Assembly: GCA_005804965.1 (NCBI GenBank)
Contig: SYOC01000095.1
Span: forward strand, 1 to 36,086
Reading direction: 5' to 3'
Source: Pseudomonadota bacterium
Lineage (GTDB): Bacteria; Desulfobacterota; Binatia; Bin18
DNA length: 36,086 nucleotides
Shown here: positions 27,101-33,777 of the stretch, one piece after another
How positions within the stretch are numbered: the stretch's first letter is position 1
Layout of the letters: each line of letters starts with the position of its first letter
The notes under the pieces: model-generated
What the model saw: the letters and a program-made list of their open reading frames with translations, nothing else
Told to the model about the DNA's origin: nothing
Database searches by the model: none
Made by a program: the position numbers and the translations under genes

Positions 27101-27284
27101 GATCGTGGTTCAACGCAGCGGCCTGCTGCATGACATACGGGTCAGCGCTATTGGCGTCAGGTGTTGGAGCCAAGTCGGCAACTTGGCCATACGCGAGTCG
27201 CAGGCTCCCGAAAAGCGCCATATGGCAAAGGAGAAGGAAGGTAACAAAGCAACGGAACCGTGCCGTGGATGCAGAGTGGTCCAT
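18156..27284 (-). CDS. 3042-aa exported mosaic surface protein
   Basis: A signal peptide (CFVTFLLLCHMALFGSLRLAYGQ) leads into these regions. About 40-330: transglutaminase-like fold (QIAYESYKGSLRGARGTLWSKAGNALDKAS, ALLRASNIPAHYV) in which the catalytic Cys position is Ala. About 810-1330: NEW3/CARDB-like beta-sandwiches (FTGIPPGF, SLAPGETREI). About 1395-1530: discoidin-like domain (FLLDLGNVRSIDALELHIWDG). 1709-1713: CFGCH, a possible haem c site. About 1780-2150: helical DGGWN/DGSWN repeats of prenyltransferase/squalene-cyclase type, interrupted at about 1868-1990 by a second discoidin-like segment. About 2265-2690: more NEW3-like sandwiches. About 2705-3042: four Cys-rich modules with three CxxDAPxNAGGxC inserts. 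A surface or cell-envelope role is inferred; the response-regulator gene ends 39 nt upstream. Confidence 0.8.
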   Translation of the reverse strand: MDHSASTARFRCFVTFLLLCHMALFGSLRLAYGQVADLAPTPDANSADPYVMQQAAALNHDPAQIFAFVRDQIAYESYKGSLRGARGTLWSKAGNALDKASLMIALLRASNIPAHYVHGTLADADAQTLIQSMFPAPLRAVGCLEPGTLLADPVGDSALLAETKEHYWVQFGAGNTNADSSFPGATLGQTFASLQDTFSEVADNLRHKVVVRLQAELAGSFTSQLGLPPDVQTPLHQTLNAVELVGKPLSVGHFVNSSVVGAVVFSSTTHTYSPYLLLGQGDTDLSDDPLIRGTDYQEFFSNFGGFSQIVTGVFLYIDVVSPDGQSQTFERALMDRVGFAARQNSGAGSGSVVTPGESSLSELDLVTITVLPGAFSPFAVQPQLDRATAKRDALTVLQPLVANIPPSGPQTDAQRTVLAQAVALEKELALTLNETNGSMFALASDRLLGQLQKGYLTKAYYASPRLVLSQMKRNGSSLRSLLDLRKSDMRTLPFPGQAASVALFFEVMRGLMEGALEGEIVNAVTGQPTIAVTDIFKEAAGEFPVTVLAPDTVHDLATLPLSAEAKARIALALNAGKSVVTPTQMVPINGSPTIGWLETDWRTGRTTSVMEDGAHGAITEYANILSLTLNSPLNASMAAFIGTMHGWTSTMISFTGEFIANIVTGGTLEEIIKKAKEKIAADILPKALDAAMGIKVGPLQLMDAGKKAWGCFQGTLDAQSGEFVGIAKCLKDIAKTVLGLGAIGSGVTSELETAYKGGVVVGMGIGLIWIARNFPGDPPVYPFLSTDLAPGPAPIAPGTQPGVSVQLIPDALFTVTVGNAQLPSVFLAQIRNTGPATDTFALNFTGIPPGFTARSSLSSVTIPAGHMAEVGICLQPTGGVLDPPDTVVPFALAVESTSNSTVQATDNDQVTTPTIQDVVLASAPQQLSASPGDTVETTLTLAAGGNMPMTVALQAVTPSGVTVHGLPASVSLAPGETREILLSLIVAGNVALNQTLDLVISGEIIGAPEPNERTTNILLDIRSQEAAAVDAATQVAADKGNVSLTEALAALGDVFAQLQSDPGNAMLCQQVQFRLDNLALVVQADPLLAIFQTQLQDLQALAASCNVAGMAPLMAALASDLAQASGTTLQGVVIALAPNAPVTEPGVTVGADILVKNHGSTPATVSLSLAGLPGSVQSAVPGGSFVVGAGDMQIVPISLTPADAGHFPFRAIASVTGAASSPEASGVLTAITAAVNVMSVVGSPPFILQNGTTRIRATVANTVNIPLAAKALVTIKRSTGEVQYESPAPTLISIPVNSSTITFDLDQIIASGWPEDFYSVEVQLLNLNDNLIPGGQGTGSLPVATPIKASASADPMLVPPGTSTVTSAITVEPRFAAGSGGSVGLEPTDPSQDRINWAAASRGASISTSGLLNANVPVSNLINEVRSGTEHYVGTGRNNNGFFLLDLGNVRSIDALELHIWDGDARVTRYRVESSLDGSLFSTLVDRTTGEYSGIQRLIFPPTSMRYIKITGTFDSFDGSFFYLTDEILAIGDEGGASPVPTQTVTLDGATHSANNNPAVGPIVELNAGIYEIKHVSGAVSFHPNDSDNNGKTWGFKVNVTLPLVPKAYQLGYVHDTLSLYATSSEAETAAFGKSFKLYLPFHTKVSFWIHDVAPSDNRGTEVVEIRQLSGPNDSLPVRVRDAMIRSVLWEQSEVAGWQQWLSTADYNCFGCHVQTQGSYGLEVSRQKLPELPVDQKLMDRFVDAYNSWQNTDGSTSSFNGFWTTQTSLAAWAMSRFTGAQLDRLGATLLRALDFLLTRQQVDGGWNADHGEDRLYFDGTPSATHTAGNIEALAKTLSFIEGKTFVPYSSPSVAVIGNELTFPRNFGDAFDFTFTPVANVTGVRISISDTFAGNGNFVLSELEAFDGTTQQMIASAVANFEQDGYPVVESFNGIKNNNADGWAYFPRDSRTIPAQAVWTFASPTTLDHLRLTQTYPNHQIKKLKVEFTTDATPSLTSNFTPVDELQVVLFTADRMPLYRAALQNAAGALSAASWAYTRNIRTAAQTIIGLHAALPFLTGSAATAAQSRIAEAEAFLRVAQNADGSWNDVPADGNRSRALPTAQALEALLLTAQNSVDPAVIAGAEFLLVTQLSEGSWQQPPGLARRLASTTWVEIALPTIFENLSSLTVGIDHRVPTGTQVLPVNNSFSPALSSQQNSGGQTTFHWDALVGSAGQTFSFAAQLQGMQPGEVRRISNGTTVNFSSVAGNGMVELPELFVSARHILAIDPAKRTLQAGESATFTVTLENLLGATETFTLTVDGVPAGDVVFPSTVTLGAGEIRMLTLVIDTPLDSLTGEVGFTVRAQSLSGVADAVGGVLDIASIPAGSGDPVTLGALAVDVTLVPPQNTAGQGTPAVYAVRITNVGDATDTYALSGTFPAGFAGAFASQTVTVPPGLGNFRDVELRITPPPGTTPGSYPFSVDLVSTQGDNVQDDAAGMVNVVSQGVQVDLTPSSGGPGNLFQMTVTNTGQSQDTFDLALAGPVGVVSTLEASSVTLAPGASQTVNITVGAINVAFPGNLLLIGTATSQANSSVQDSDTAQVVIVSTQNMVAEFNPETAMLPTPGASTFLLLVHNLGNQEDAYTAEITGTTGPITAALDGLNGQPTQKIDTFRLPGVATGALVLKTVLTADGRGDVQVKVTSLTNGAITDISIAVAQTSDGTAALDNFMCYRTRSSRGDICAEDAPMNAGGTCELEADCGGIDEGDDDSEETDYCVPQRFPRGLRISVVDRFSPTEERIFDLRKPVNVCNPAEVDDDTINDPDTHLRAFQIRLTKGKCAVDAPQNAGQGCRKEEDCGGIRKVTNLCATQPKPPKQSRLKITNVLQDDQQPLTVDAIKIDRVLVPTAKDLTEPIGQPGANNVDRYECARVRVTPKTRKFPKNLFVSVVDQFEQPRVYEVKRPTRLCTPVDLNEQGVKNSTQDLMCYQVRQVRGLCTAEAPANAGGVCKKESDCGGRRRETNFCALQPKHQQVKEIHVNTEFLPELVDTTRNEDLCLPSQTTAVR

Positions 27285-27323
27285 ACGAGTCTCTCCAAAA
27301 TCGGACTTCGGGAAGCAATGCGC

Positions 27324-27986
27324 TTACCTCGCCAAAGGCGGCAGCTCAGGCGCAATCTTCACGGTAGCAATGGCCTCAATCATCGAATGCACATGCAGCT
27401 TTTCATAAATAGTTTTCTGATGACGGCGCACAGTTTCATAGCTAATGTGCAGGGCCTCGGCGACTTTCTTGGTCGAGAAGCCTTGGACACGATACTCTAA
27501 AATCTCACGCTCGCGGGCGGTGAGTTCTGCAAGCCGCGTCTCCTGCATGCGTGGAGAGCGCCTATGGAAAGAATCGAGCACACGACGGGCAATCCCCAAC
27601 GACATAGGTGCGCCACCATCCCGCACGTCCATCAGCGCCCGCACGAGTCCCGGCAAAGACGCTTCGTCTTTGAGCAAATAGCCAACCGCCCCAGCTTGCA
27701 GAGCAGCGAACAGATGCGCGTCATCATCGTAAGCGGTCAGGACAATACACCGAGTCGGACAGCCACACTCAGCCAGACCACGCACCACCTCCGTCCCCGA
27801 CAATCCCGGCAAGCCGAGATCGACGAGTGCGATATCCGGGCACGTATGAACAATGCCAGTAAGCGCAGCCTCGCCCGAGGTGTAGCTCTCGCCCACTTCG
27901 ACCAGCGGTGTTTCGTCAAGCAAGGCACGAACTTCTTCGAGAAACTGACGATTATCTTCGACCAGAGCGATACGGAGACGATTCAT
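27324..27986 (-). CDS. NarL/FixJ-family response regulator
   Basis: This 220-aa protein (ATG at 27986; an upstream TTG is less likely) has a receiver domain with phospho-acceptor D56 in DIALVDLGLPG, acidic pocket ED at 10-11 and K in LLKDEA. The C-terminal LuxR-type helix-turn-helix is LTAREREILEYRVQGFSTKKVAEALHIS (in two segments), YETVRRHQKTIYEKLHV. It is partnered with the histidine kinase immediately upstream. Its stop is 39 nt before the start of the giant surface-protein gene, the most likely target. Confidence 0.9.
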   Translation of the reverse strand: MNRLRIALVEDNRQFLEEVRALLDETPLVEVGESYTSGEAALTGIVHTCPDIALVDLGLPGLSGTEVVRGLAECGCPTRCIVLTAYDDDAHLFAALQAGAVGYLLKDEASLPGLVRALMDVRDGGAPMSLGIARRVLDSFHRRSPRMQETRLAELTAREREILEYRVQGFSTKKVAEALHISYETVRRHQKTIYEKLHVHSMIEAIATVKIAPELPPLAR

Positions 27987-28041
27987 AGGCAATCCCGTAC
28001 TTCCTTCCTAAGGGACCTACCGCATCGCAACGGCAACAGGC

Positions 28042-28061
28042 AATACTCCAATTGGAGTATT
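28042..28061. promoter_or_regulatory. Perfect 20-bp palindrome between kinase and regulator genes
   Basis: AATACTCCAATTGGAGTATT is a perfect palindrome one base beyond the stop of the histidine kinase gene (stop at 28063). It could be a response-regulator operator for the downstream regulator and giant genes, or fold as an 8-bp hairpin with AATT loop. No second copy was noticed in the window. Confidence 0.5.
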
Positions 28062-28062
28062 T

Positions 28063-29733
28063 TCAGGCCACAGGAATCTCAACGGTCAGCAGCGTCCCGC
28101 CGCCGGCCCGACTTTCCACCACCGCGCTCCCGGCCATTTCTTCCACCCGCCGGCGGATATTGCCAAGCCCGTAGTGTCCATCAAGCGTTGCATTCATGTC
28201 AAAGCCGACACCGTTATCGCGGATGCAACAGATCACCGTGTGGCCTCGACATGAGAACGACACAGAGACGCGGTCAGCGCGGGCGTGCTTGAGCACGTTA
28301 TGTAGTGCCTCTTTGTAGATGCGGTCGAGGCAAATGCGCAAATGGAATGAAGGAGGAGGTAAAGCGAACACCGCAGGGACGACATTGAGGTCAAAGTCGC
28401 ACTCGCTATCTTCCAGCAGCTCGCCTCCCCAAGCACGCAGGGAATTGCATAACGTCTCCCAACTCCCTTGCTGGTCTTCCAAAACACGGAGGAATTCACG
28501 CACTTGACGAGCCGTCGTCGTCGCGAGTCCCTGGATAGCGTGCAGCCTTTTCTCAAGGGACTCCTGAGTGCCGCCAAGGTGCGACCGCGCCACTTCTGAC
28601 GAACGAGAAATGACCGCAAGATTGTTGAGAATCAAATCATGCAGATCGGCACGGAGCTGTTCCTTTTCTTGTAGCGCCACGCGTTCCACTTCAAGCCGTG
28701 CGTCGTACAGCGCAAGGTTATCCATAGCCAGAGGCAAGGCGAAGGGCAGAATGAGAAAGCAAAGTGCAACATAACGAAAATCAATCGGTGCCAGCCGCAG
28801 GACGCCGGGCACGACGTAGCAACAGATAAAAAAGAGGCTCACGAGCACCGGAGCCGTCAGGCTCAGGCGAATCTGTCGTCGCAAGAAAGGATCGCGTTCT
28901 TGCAGCAGCGAATGGAGAAAAGCAGCGAGAACGACAAATACCCCAGCGATTAACACCGGAAACGTCGCCCCAAAGGCCATCGCGCCGGACAGGTAAAGTG
29001 TCACGACCGTCACCGTAATGACGTAGGGCACATAGACAACCCATCGGTGGCGGAATGCAAGCTGTTTCGGGGCCGGGAAAACAAGGGCGAAGTGTACGAG
29101 CGTTGTCAGACTCGCTGCTGCTGCATAAAGGACTCCGATAAAGAACTGAAACAACAACGGAGGCAAGACGGGCGCACGCGCTACTACTGGTGCTGCGCTG
29201 ACGAAATACAGTGCGCACGCACACAAGAAGAAAGTCAGAATCGCGCCGGCGGGCGAACGATGACGGCGAAACACGGAAAGGGCGGAGCCAAGATAGACCG
29301 CGACGGTAAAGTAAATGAGCCACGTCCTTCTCACGATGTCAAAAAACGGCAGCGCACCGACACGTGCCGACTCGGTGTGGAGACGACCACTGGCATCGAT
29401 AACAGTCACATGGACCAAGGACCGAGTATTGAGATGAACAAAGAGCTGTTCCTGAGCACGCCACCAGCGTGATTCCTCCTCAACATGCGCGAATTCCGGG
29501 AGAGAGAGCGCGAGTATCGGATTGAGTTCGAGATCATCCACGCGGCGGATTTCCGGGTCCGACAGCGCAAACCACGATCCAGACGGAAAGCCTAGCGCAG
29601 GAGCAGTATGCAGGGCATGGATGCCCAAGGCACCGAGACCGATGATCAGTAGAGAGAGGAGCGCCAGCGCCCGGCCTTGCCAAGCGCGGGGAAAGCTCCA
29701 GGTTCCAGGCGTCACACGCAACCTCGTTGTCAC
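28063..29733 (-). CDS. Membrane sensor histidine kinase (NarX/DesK-like)
   Basis: I prefer GTG 29733 as start, just after the upstream gene's stop (556 aa). An upstream ATG would overlap that gene and add no domain. The N-terminus has one hydrophobic helix (ALALLSLLIIGLGALGIHAL), a periplasmic loop of about 100 residues, then seven or eight membrane helices (about 125-330). The dimerisation helix carries phospho-acceptor H365 in LRADLHDLILNNLA, and the ATPase domain has KHARADRVSVSF, DNGVGFD and GHYGLGNIRRRVEEM. The signal is unknown. The order sensor, regulator, giant surface protein suggests the system controls that protein. Confidence 0.88.
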   Translation of the reverse strand: MTTRLRVTPGTWSFPRAWQGRALALLSLLIIGLGALGIHALHTAPALGFPSGSWFALSDPEIRRVDDLELNPILALSLPEFAHVEEESRWWRAQEQLFVHLNTRSLVHVTVIDASGRLHTESARVGALPFFDIVRRTWLIYFTVAVYLGSALSVFRRHRSPAGAILTFFLCACALYFVSAAPVVARAPVLPPLLFQFFIGVLYAAAASLTTLVHFALVFPAPKQLAFRHRWVVYVPYVITVTVVTLYLSGAMAFGATFPVLIAGVFVVLAAFLHSLLQERDPFLRRQIRLSLTAPVLVSLFFICCYVVPGVLRLAPIDFRYVALCFLILPFALPLAMDNLALYDARLEVERVALQEKEQLRADLHDLILNNLAVISRSSEVARSHLGGTQESLEKRLHAIQGLATTTARQVREFLRVLEDQQGSWETLCNSLRAWGGELLEDSECDFDLNVVPAVFALPPPSFHLRICLDRIYKEALHNVLKHARADRVSVSFSCRGHTVICCIRDNGVGFDMNATLDGHYGLGNIRRRVEEMAGSAVVESRAGGGTLLTVEIPVA

Positions 29734-29740
29734 ATCTTCA

Positions 29741-30700
29741 TTACGTACAGCACATATCCGGTTCACCAGCGTCGTGGCCGTGCCATTCGGCGCGGAGCTG
29801 GCGCATGCCTTCAAACATCGCGATGGCGTCAAGCGGCTGGTCGAGTTCGTTTCTGAACTCTTGGTAGAGACGCATGACGTTGGGAAGAATCCGCTCCGGT
29901 TCGCGCCAGCGAGCGTATATGCCGAGCTTCATATCACGCGAGGCTTGGTCAGGCGTCATGCCTAAATCAAAACGCTTCTTGGCCTCGCGGCGGATCATCG
30001 CTAAATACGTGCGCATCTCGCGCAGTTCTTTCTTACCGCCAAGCGGACCATGCCCTGGCACGATGAGTTCGACATCCATCTTGAGAATGCGGTCTGCCAC
30101 TTTGATCCAGTTGCCTACGTGTCCCTGGAAGGCCAGCGGCGTCACATAATAAAAGGCGATATCCCCGGCGAAGAGGATTTTCTCTTTCGGCAAGTACACG
30201 AAAGCATCGCCGAAGGTGTGCGCCGGACCCAGGTGGCGTAACTCGACGTCGCGCCCCGCGTGATGAAAGGTCATCTGCTCTTCGAATGTCACCTTGGGCG
30301 CAGCCAGCTTGAGCTTGGAAAACTCGCCAGCAAAACGCGGAATGCGCTTCTGATAGAACTCAGCTGGCATGCCAGTGCGCACGATTTCGTCCCGGCAATA
30401 GGCGTGACTGACGATCTCGGCTTCTTTGAAGAGGAAATTGCCGCCACTGTGGTCGATGTGATGATGCGTGTTCACCAGCTTATTGACCGGCTTCTTCGTC
30501 ACTTTCTTGATGGCTTCGAGGAAACGCTTGGTCATGGACGGCACCATCAGCGCATCTACCGCCATCGCGCCGTCTTTATCGACCAGCAAACCAGCATTGC
30601 TCACGCCCAGCTCGCCGAAGGCTTGGACGTAGGCATAAACTTTCGGAGCAATTTCTTCGATGCCAGTTTTGAATCCTGCCGGAGTAATCCAGTTGTTCAT
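29741..30700 (-). CDS. Metallo-beta-lactamase-fold hydrolase
   Basis: This 319-aa cytosolic protein has no signal peptide. The binuclear zinc motif is H79-x-H81-x-D83-H84 (NTHHHIDHSGG), with later ligands in FAGDIAF and VPGHGPLGG. The GLLVDKDGAMAVDAL start and C-terminal helical region are typical of the flavin-independent MBL subfamily whose substrates include quorum lactones, thioesters and aromatic degradation products. It starts 44 nt after the NHLRC2-like gene and ends 8 nt before the kinase start, so it is part of the same run. No substrate can be named. Confidence 0.87.
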   Translation of the reverse strand: MNNWITPAGFKTGIEEIAPKVYAYVQAFGELGVSNAGLLVDKDGAMAVDALMVPSMTKRFLEAIKKVTKKPVNKLVNTHHHIDHSGGNFLFKEAEIVSHAYCRDEIVRTGMPAEFYQKRIPRFAGEFSKLKLAAPKVTFEEQMTFHHAGRDVELRHLGPAHTFGDAFVYLPKEKILFAGDIAFYYVTPLAFQGHVGNWIKVADRILKMDVELIVPGHGPLGGKKELREMRTYLAMIRREAKKRFDLGMTPDQASRDMKLGIYARWREPERILPNVMRLYQEFRNELDQPLDAIAMFEGMRQLRAEWHGHDAGEPDMCCT

Positions 30701-30744
30701 TGCTCGCTCCCGCTCGTTAGCTGTTAGAAATGAAAGAACCGTGC

Positions 30745-32823
30745 CTACAAACTACTCACCGCTTCAGGAATGCGCGGTATCAAGACCTGATCGATCAACA
30801 GGTCAGCTTCTCCTTTGGCGTCAATCTTCACCTGTCCCGTCCAGCGGAACGATTGGATCACGCACACACCTTCATTCCCATCCCGACAATACACGAAACT
30901 TACCGTAGCCTGCACTTCCGCAGTGTCACCCTCGAATGTCAGCGGAATGTGGAGCGGAAACTTGCCGTCTTTCAGCATCGTGCGTTTGCCATGATGAGGA
31001 GCGCTGCCACGGATATCGACGCGATACTCAATGGGCGAGCCGGGATTTAGCTTGAAGGGAGCCGGGATTTGCACGTTCACCACAAGCTGTCCCTGTCGGG
31101 ATTTGAGCGAACGCGGGGCCAGTGGGATTTCTTCGAGATTTGGCCAGATGTCAGCCATAGCGGTGGTCACAACATCGGAAAGACCAGTAATGGGCAACGT
31201 CGAAACTTCCTTGGTGTGCAGGTCGGCCACGCGAATCGCATGATTGTTAGTGTCGGCAATGTAGAGCTTGCCGTCGGCGACGCTGACAGCACTGGGTTCG
31301 TAAAACTGTGGCGCCTGGCCGTCTCGGAAACCAGGCTGACCAGAGCCGAACATCGTGGTCGCTGTGCGCAACATCGGTCCGATAGCTTTGATTTTGTGAT
31401 TATAGGTATCGGCAACATACAGCACGCCGTTGTGATGCGTCACACCCAAAGGATGTTGCAGCCGCACCTGATCGCCTATGCCATCCACATCACCAAACTC
31501 GAAGAGCGCAAGGCCAACGATGGTGGACACGCGACCATGCGGATTGAGACTCACGGAGCGAATGGAGCTAATTTCCGAGTCGGCGATGTACAGGTTGGTT
31601 CCGTCGGAGGTGATGCCGCTCGGCTGAGCGAGCGCTGCCTCCATCAGCGGACCATCAATGCGGTCCTCTTGGCTCGATCCCGCGTAGGGGCCAACTTCTC
31701 CATGTTGCAGGTTCATCGCCCAGATTTGGTGTGGTCCCGCCATAGCGATGTAGAGAATGCCGTTTTCCACGACGAGATCCCAGGGCGAGGCCAAGGCAAC
31801 TGCACGCGCCGGTCCGCGTCGATACTGCCCGAGTGCTTGGACGCCGGTCCCGGCGATCGTCGTCACCGTGCGTGCTCGTAGGTCCAAGCAACGGAGCAAA
31901 TGGTTTTCGGTATCCGCGACATAGAGCACCTCACCATCGAGCGCCATACCTTGGGGGTGGTGGAACGTGGCCGTGGCGAACGAACCATCAGCCGCACCGA
32001 TCTCGCCACAGCCAGCAACGTCAAGGACACGTCCAGCCTTAGTCGTGACGAGAATGCGGTTGTGGTTGGAATCCGCGATAAACAGCCGGTCTGCCACTCG
32101 ATCCGCCAGGATCTTCCCCGGGAACGAAAGCACGGGCGTAGAAGACCGGGCTTTCTCTAAAGCGAAATGGAGCGGCTCTTCGTTGAGGCGGCCACGAGCG
32201 CGAAAATCAAGTACGAGTTGACTGATTACATGGTCGAGCTGGTCATAGTGGCCTTCGCCAGAAATACCTCCGAGGACATAGCCATCCGGGTCGATGAGGA
32301 CTAAGGTCGGCCACGAGCGCGGGCCATATTGCCGCCAGATGCGAAACTCATGGTCATTCACCACCGGATGTTCGATCTCGTAACGAAGAATCGCTTGGCG
32401 GATATTGTCGGAGTCCCGCTCGTTGGGAAACTTGGCGGAGTGTACGCCGATGACGACCAGTTGATTGGCGTACTTCGCTTCCAGCTTTTTCAGGTCCGGA
32501 ATCACCTGCATACAATTGATGCAGCAGTACGTCCAAAAATCGAGAAGAACGATTTTCCCCCGGAGACGTACCAACGAAATCGGCGCATCGGTATTCAGCC
32601 AACCAGCGCCACCTTCAAGTTCAGGGGCATGTATGCGTTCACGCGCCATGTCATCTCCTTTTGGGTTGCCCGTCAGCGGCTCTGCGGCAAGAGCCGTGAG
32701 AGCAAAAAGCTGAATAAACACAACCGCCAACACGAGACTGCTGCTGACCCAGCGCAGACCGGCACTCGCCCGGTTGTGCATCATCCGTTTCAGCTTCAAC
32801 GAGAGCTTCACTCGCGCCATCAT
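30745..32823 (-). CDS. Membrane-anchored thioredoxin-like/NHL-repeat protein (NHLRC2-like)
   Basis: ATG 32823 overlaps the hydrolase stop (ATGA) and gives 692 aa. A hydrophobic segment at 30-47 (LVLAVVFIQLFALTALAAE) is a signal peptide or anchor. Residues about 65-200 are thioredoxin-like with C100-C101-I-N-C104 (FWTYCCINCM), the motif of NHLRC2. Residues about 230-560 are NHL beta-propeller repeats (HPQGMALDGEVLYVADTENH and similar), followed by a beta-sandwich domain to the end. This order matches NHLRC2, a human protein of unclear function. A periplasmic redox or scaffold role is inferred. Confidence 0.85.
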   Translation of the reverse strand: MMARVKLSLKLKRMMHNRASAGLRWVSSSLVLAVVFIQLFALTALAAEPLTGNPKGDDMARERIHAPELEGGAGWLNTDAPISLVRLRGKIVLLDFWTYCCINCMQVIPDLKKLEAKYANQLVVIGVHSAKFPNERDSDNIRQAILRYEIEHPVVNDHEFRIWRQYGPRSWPTLVLIDPDGYVLGGISGEGHYDQLDHVISQLVLDFRARGRLNEEPLHFALEKARSSTPVLSFPGKILADRVADRLFIADSNHNRILVTTKAGRVLDVAGCGEIGAADGSFATATFHHPQGMALDGEVLYVADTENHLLRCLDLRARTVTTIAGTGVQALGQYRRGPARAVALASPWDLVVENGILYIAMAGPHQIWAMNLQHGEVGPYAGSSQEDRIDGPLMEAALAQPSGITSDGTNLYIADSEISSIRSVSLNPHGRVSTIVGLALFEFGDVDGIGDQVRLQHPLGVTHHNGVLYVADTYNHKIKAIGPMLRTATTMFGSGQPGFRDGQAPQFYEPSAVSVADGKLYIADTNNHAIRVADLHTKEVSTLPITGLSDVVTTAMADIWPNLEEIPLAPRSLKSRQGQLVVNVQIPAPFKLNPGSPIEYRVDIRGSAPHHGKRTMLKDGKFPLHIPLTFEGDTAEVQATVSFVYCRDGNEGVCVIQSFRWTGQVKIDAKGEADLLIDQVLIPRIPEAVSSL

Positions 32824-33626
32824 ACTGTGGCCGACGCCCGGCAAAAATCGACCCCAGCGAGAAAAGCCAGCGTGGTGCTGACAAACACGTCCGGCTTTTC
32901 CTGGGTCAGGGCATGACCACAGTCTGGAACCATCAGGAGGCGTGCGTGCGGAAGCACACGACTCATTTTGATTGATCCACCAGGAGGTGTCAGCGCATCC
33001 TCGCGCCCTTGGAGAATAAGCGTAGGGGCCTGCAAGCGGCGGAGATCCTCGGTCCAGTTGTAGTTGCCGATGGCACGCGCGGCCGCCGCATAGGCGTGCG
33101 GGTCGTTGCGTGCCGTGCGTTCCGTCATCTCTTGGAGCAGATCTGGGCGAGATTGCACAAACCCGGGAGAAAACGCTCGCTGGGCAGCGGCAGTGGAGAT
33201 AGAGAAGCCGCGTTCCTCAATGATCGTTGCGGTCTTTTCCCAGGCGGCGTGCGCCTGGGCACCAACTTCGCTTGAGGTACTCACGAGCACAAGTCCCTCA
33301 ACCAAATCAGGGAAATCGAGGGCGAAGCGCTGGGCAATCACTCCCCCCATAGAAATCCCCGCTACATGCGCACGAGTGAGGCCGCACGCACGGAACACAC
33401 CGGCAAGGTCGCGGGCAAACAATTGCGGGGAATACGGCCCCGCTGGTTTCTCCGACTGACCAAATCCGCGTGCATCCCAGCGGGTCACGCGATGATGACG
33501 CGCCAGCTCAGGCACGCAAGCATCCCAATCGTGGAGGGTGCCTCCTAAGCCATGCACGAGAAAAAGATCGGAGCCTTGCCCTTCTTGTGTGTAGTGCAAA
33601 CGCACTCCATCGACGATAGCATCCAT
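32820..33626 (-). CDS. Alpha/beta hydrolase
   Basis: ATG 33626 has GGGAGGA 4-6 nt upstream and gives 268 aa; a longer frame reaching 33671 lacks a site. The catalytic triad is S92 in GISMGG, D210 in GREDALTPP and H238 in CGHALTQ, with oxyanion-hole VHGLGG. It resembles haloperoxidase/3-oxoadipate enol-lactonase type hydrolases, but the substrate is not determined. The stop overlaps the start of the next gene as ATGA, so the two are coupled. It leads the six-gene minus-strand run. Confidence 0.88.
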   Translation of the reverse strand: MDAIVDGVRLHYTQEGQGSDLFLVHGLGGTLHDWDACVPELARHHRVTRWDARGFGQSEKPAGPYSPQLFARDLAGVFRACGLTRAHVAGISMGGVIAQRFALDFPDLVEGLVLVSTSSEVGAQAHAAWEKTATIIEERGFSISTAAAQRAFSPGFVQSRPDLLQEMTERTARNDPHAYAAAARAIGNYNWTEDLRRLQAPTLILQGREDALTPPGGSIKMSRVLPHARLLMVPDCGHALTQEKPDVFVSTTLAFLAGVDFCRASATV

Positions 33627-33777
33627 AGAGTCCTCCCTGTCTTTCATCGGAGCAACTATAAGCTTCGCCACCTCAGGATCAAAGCCCCGGCAGTATCGGA
33701 ATCGCCCCGAACCAAGGGGTTGCTTTCGGACGAACTAGCTAATAGTCTTGGGAAAATTTTTCGTCCTGGGGGGAGCG

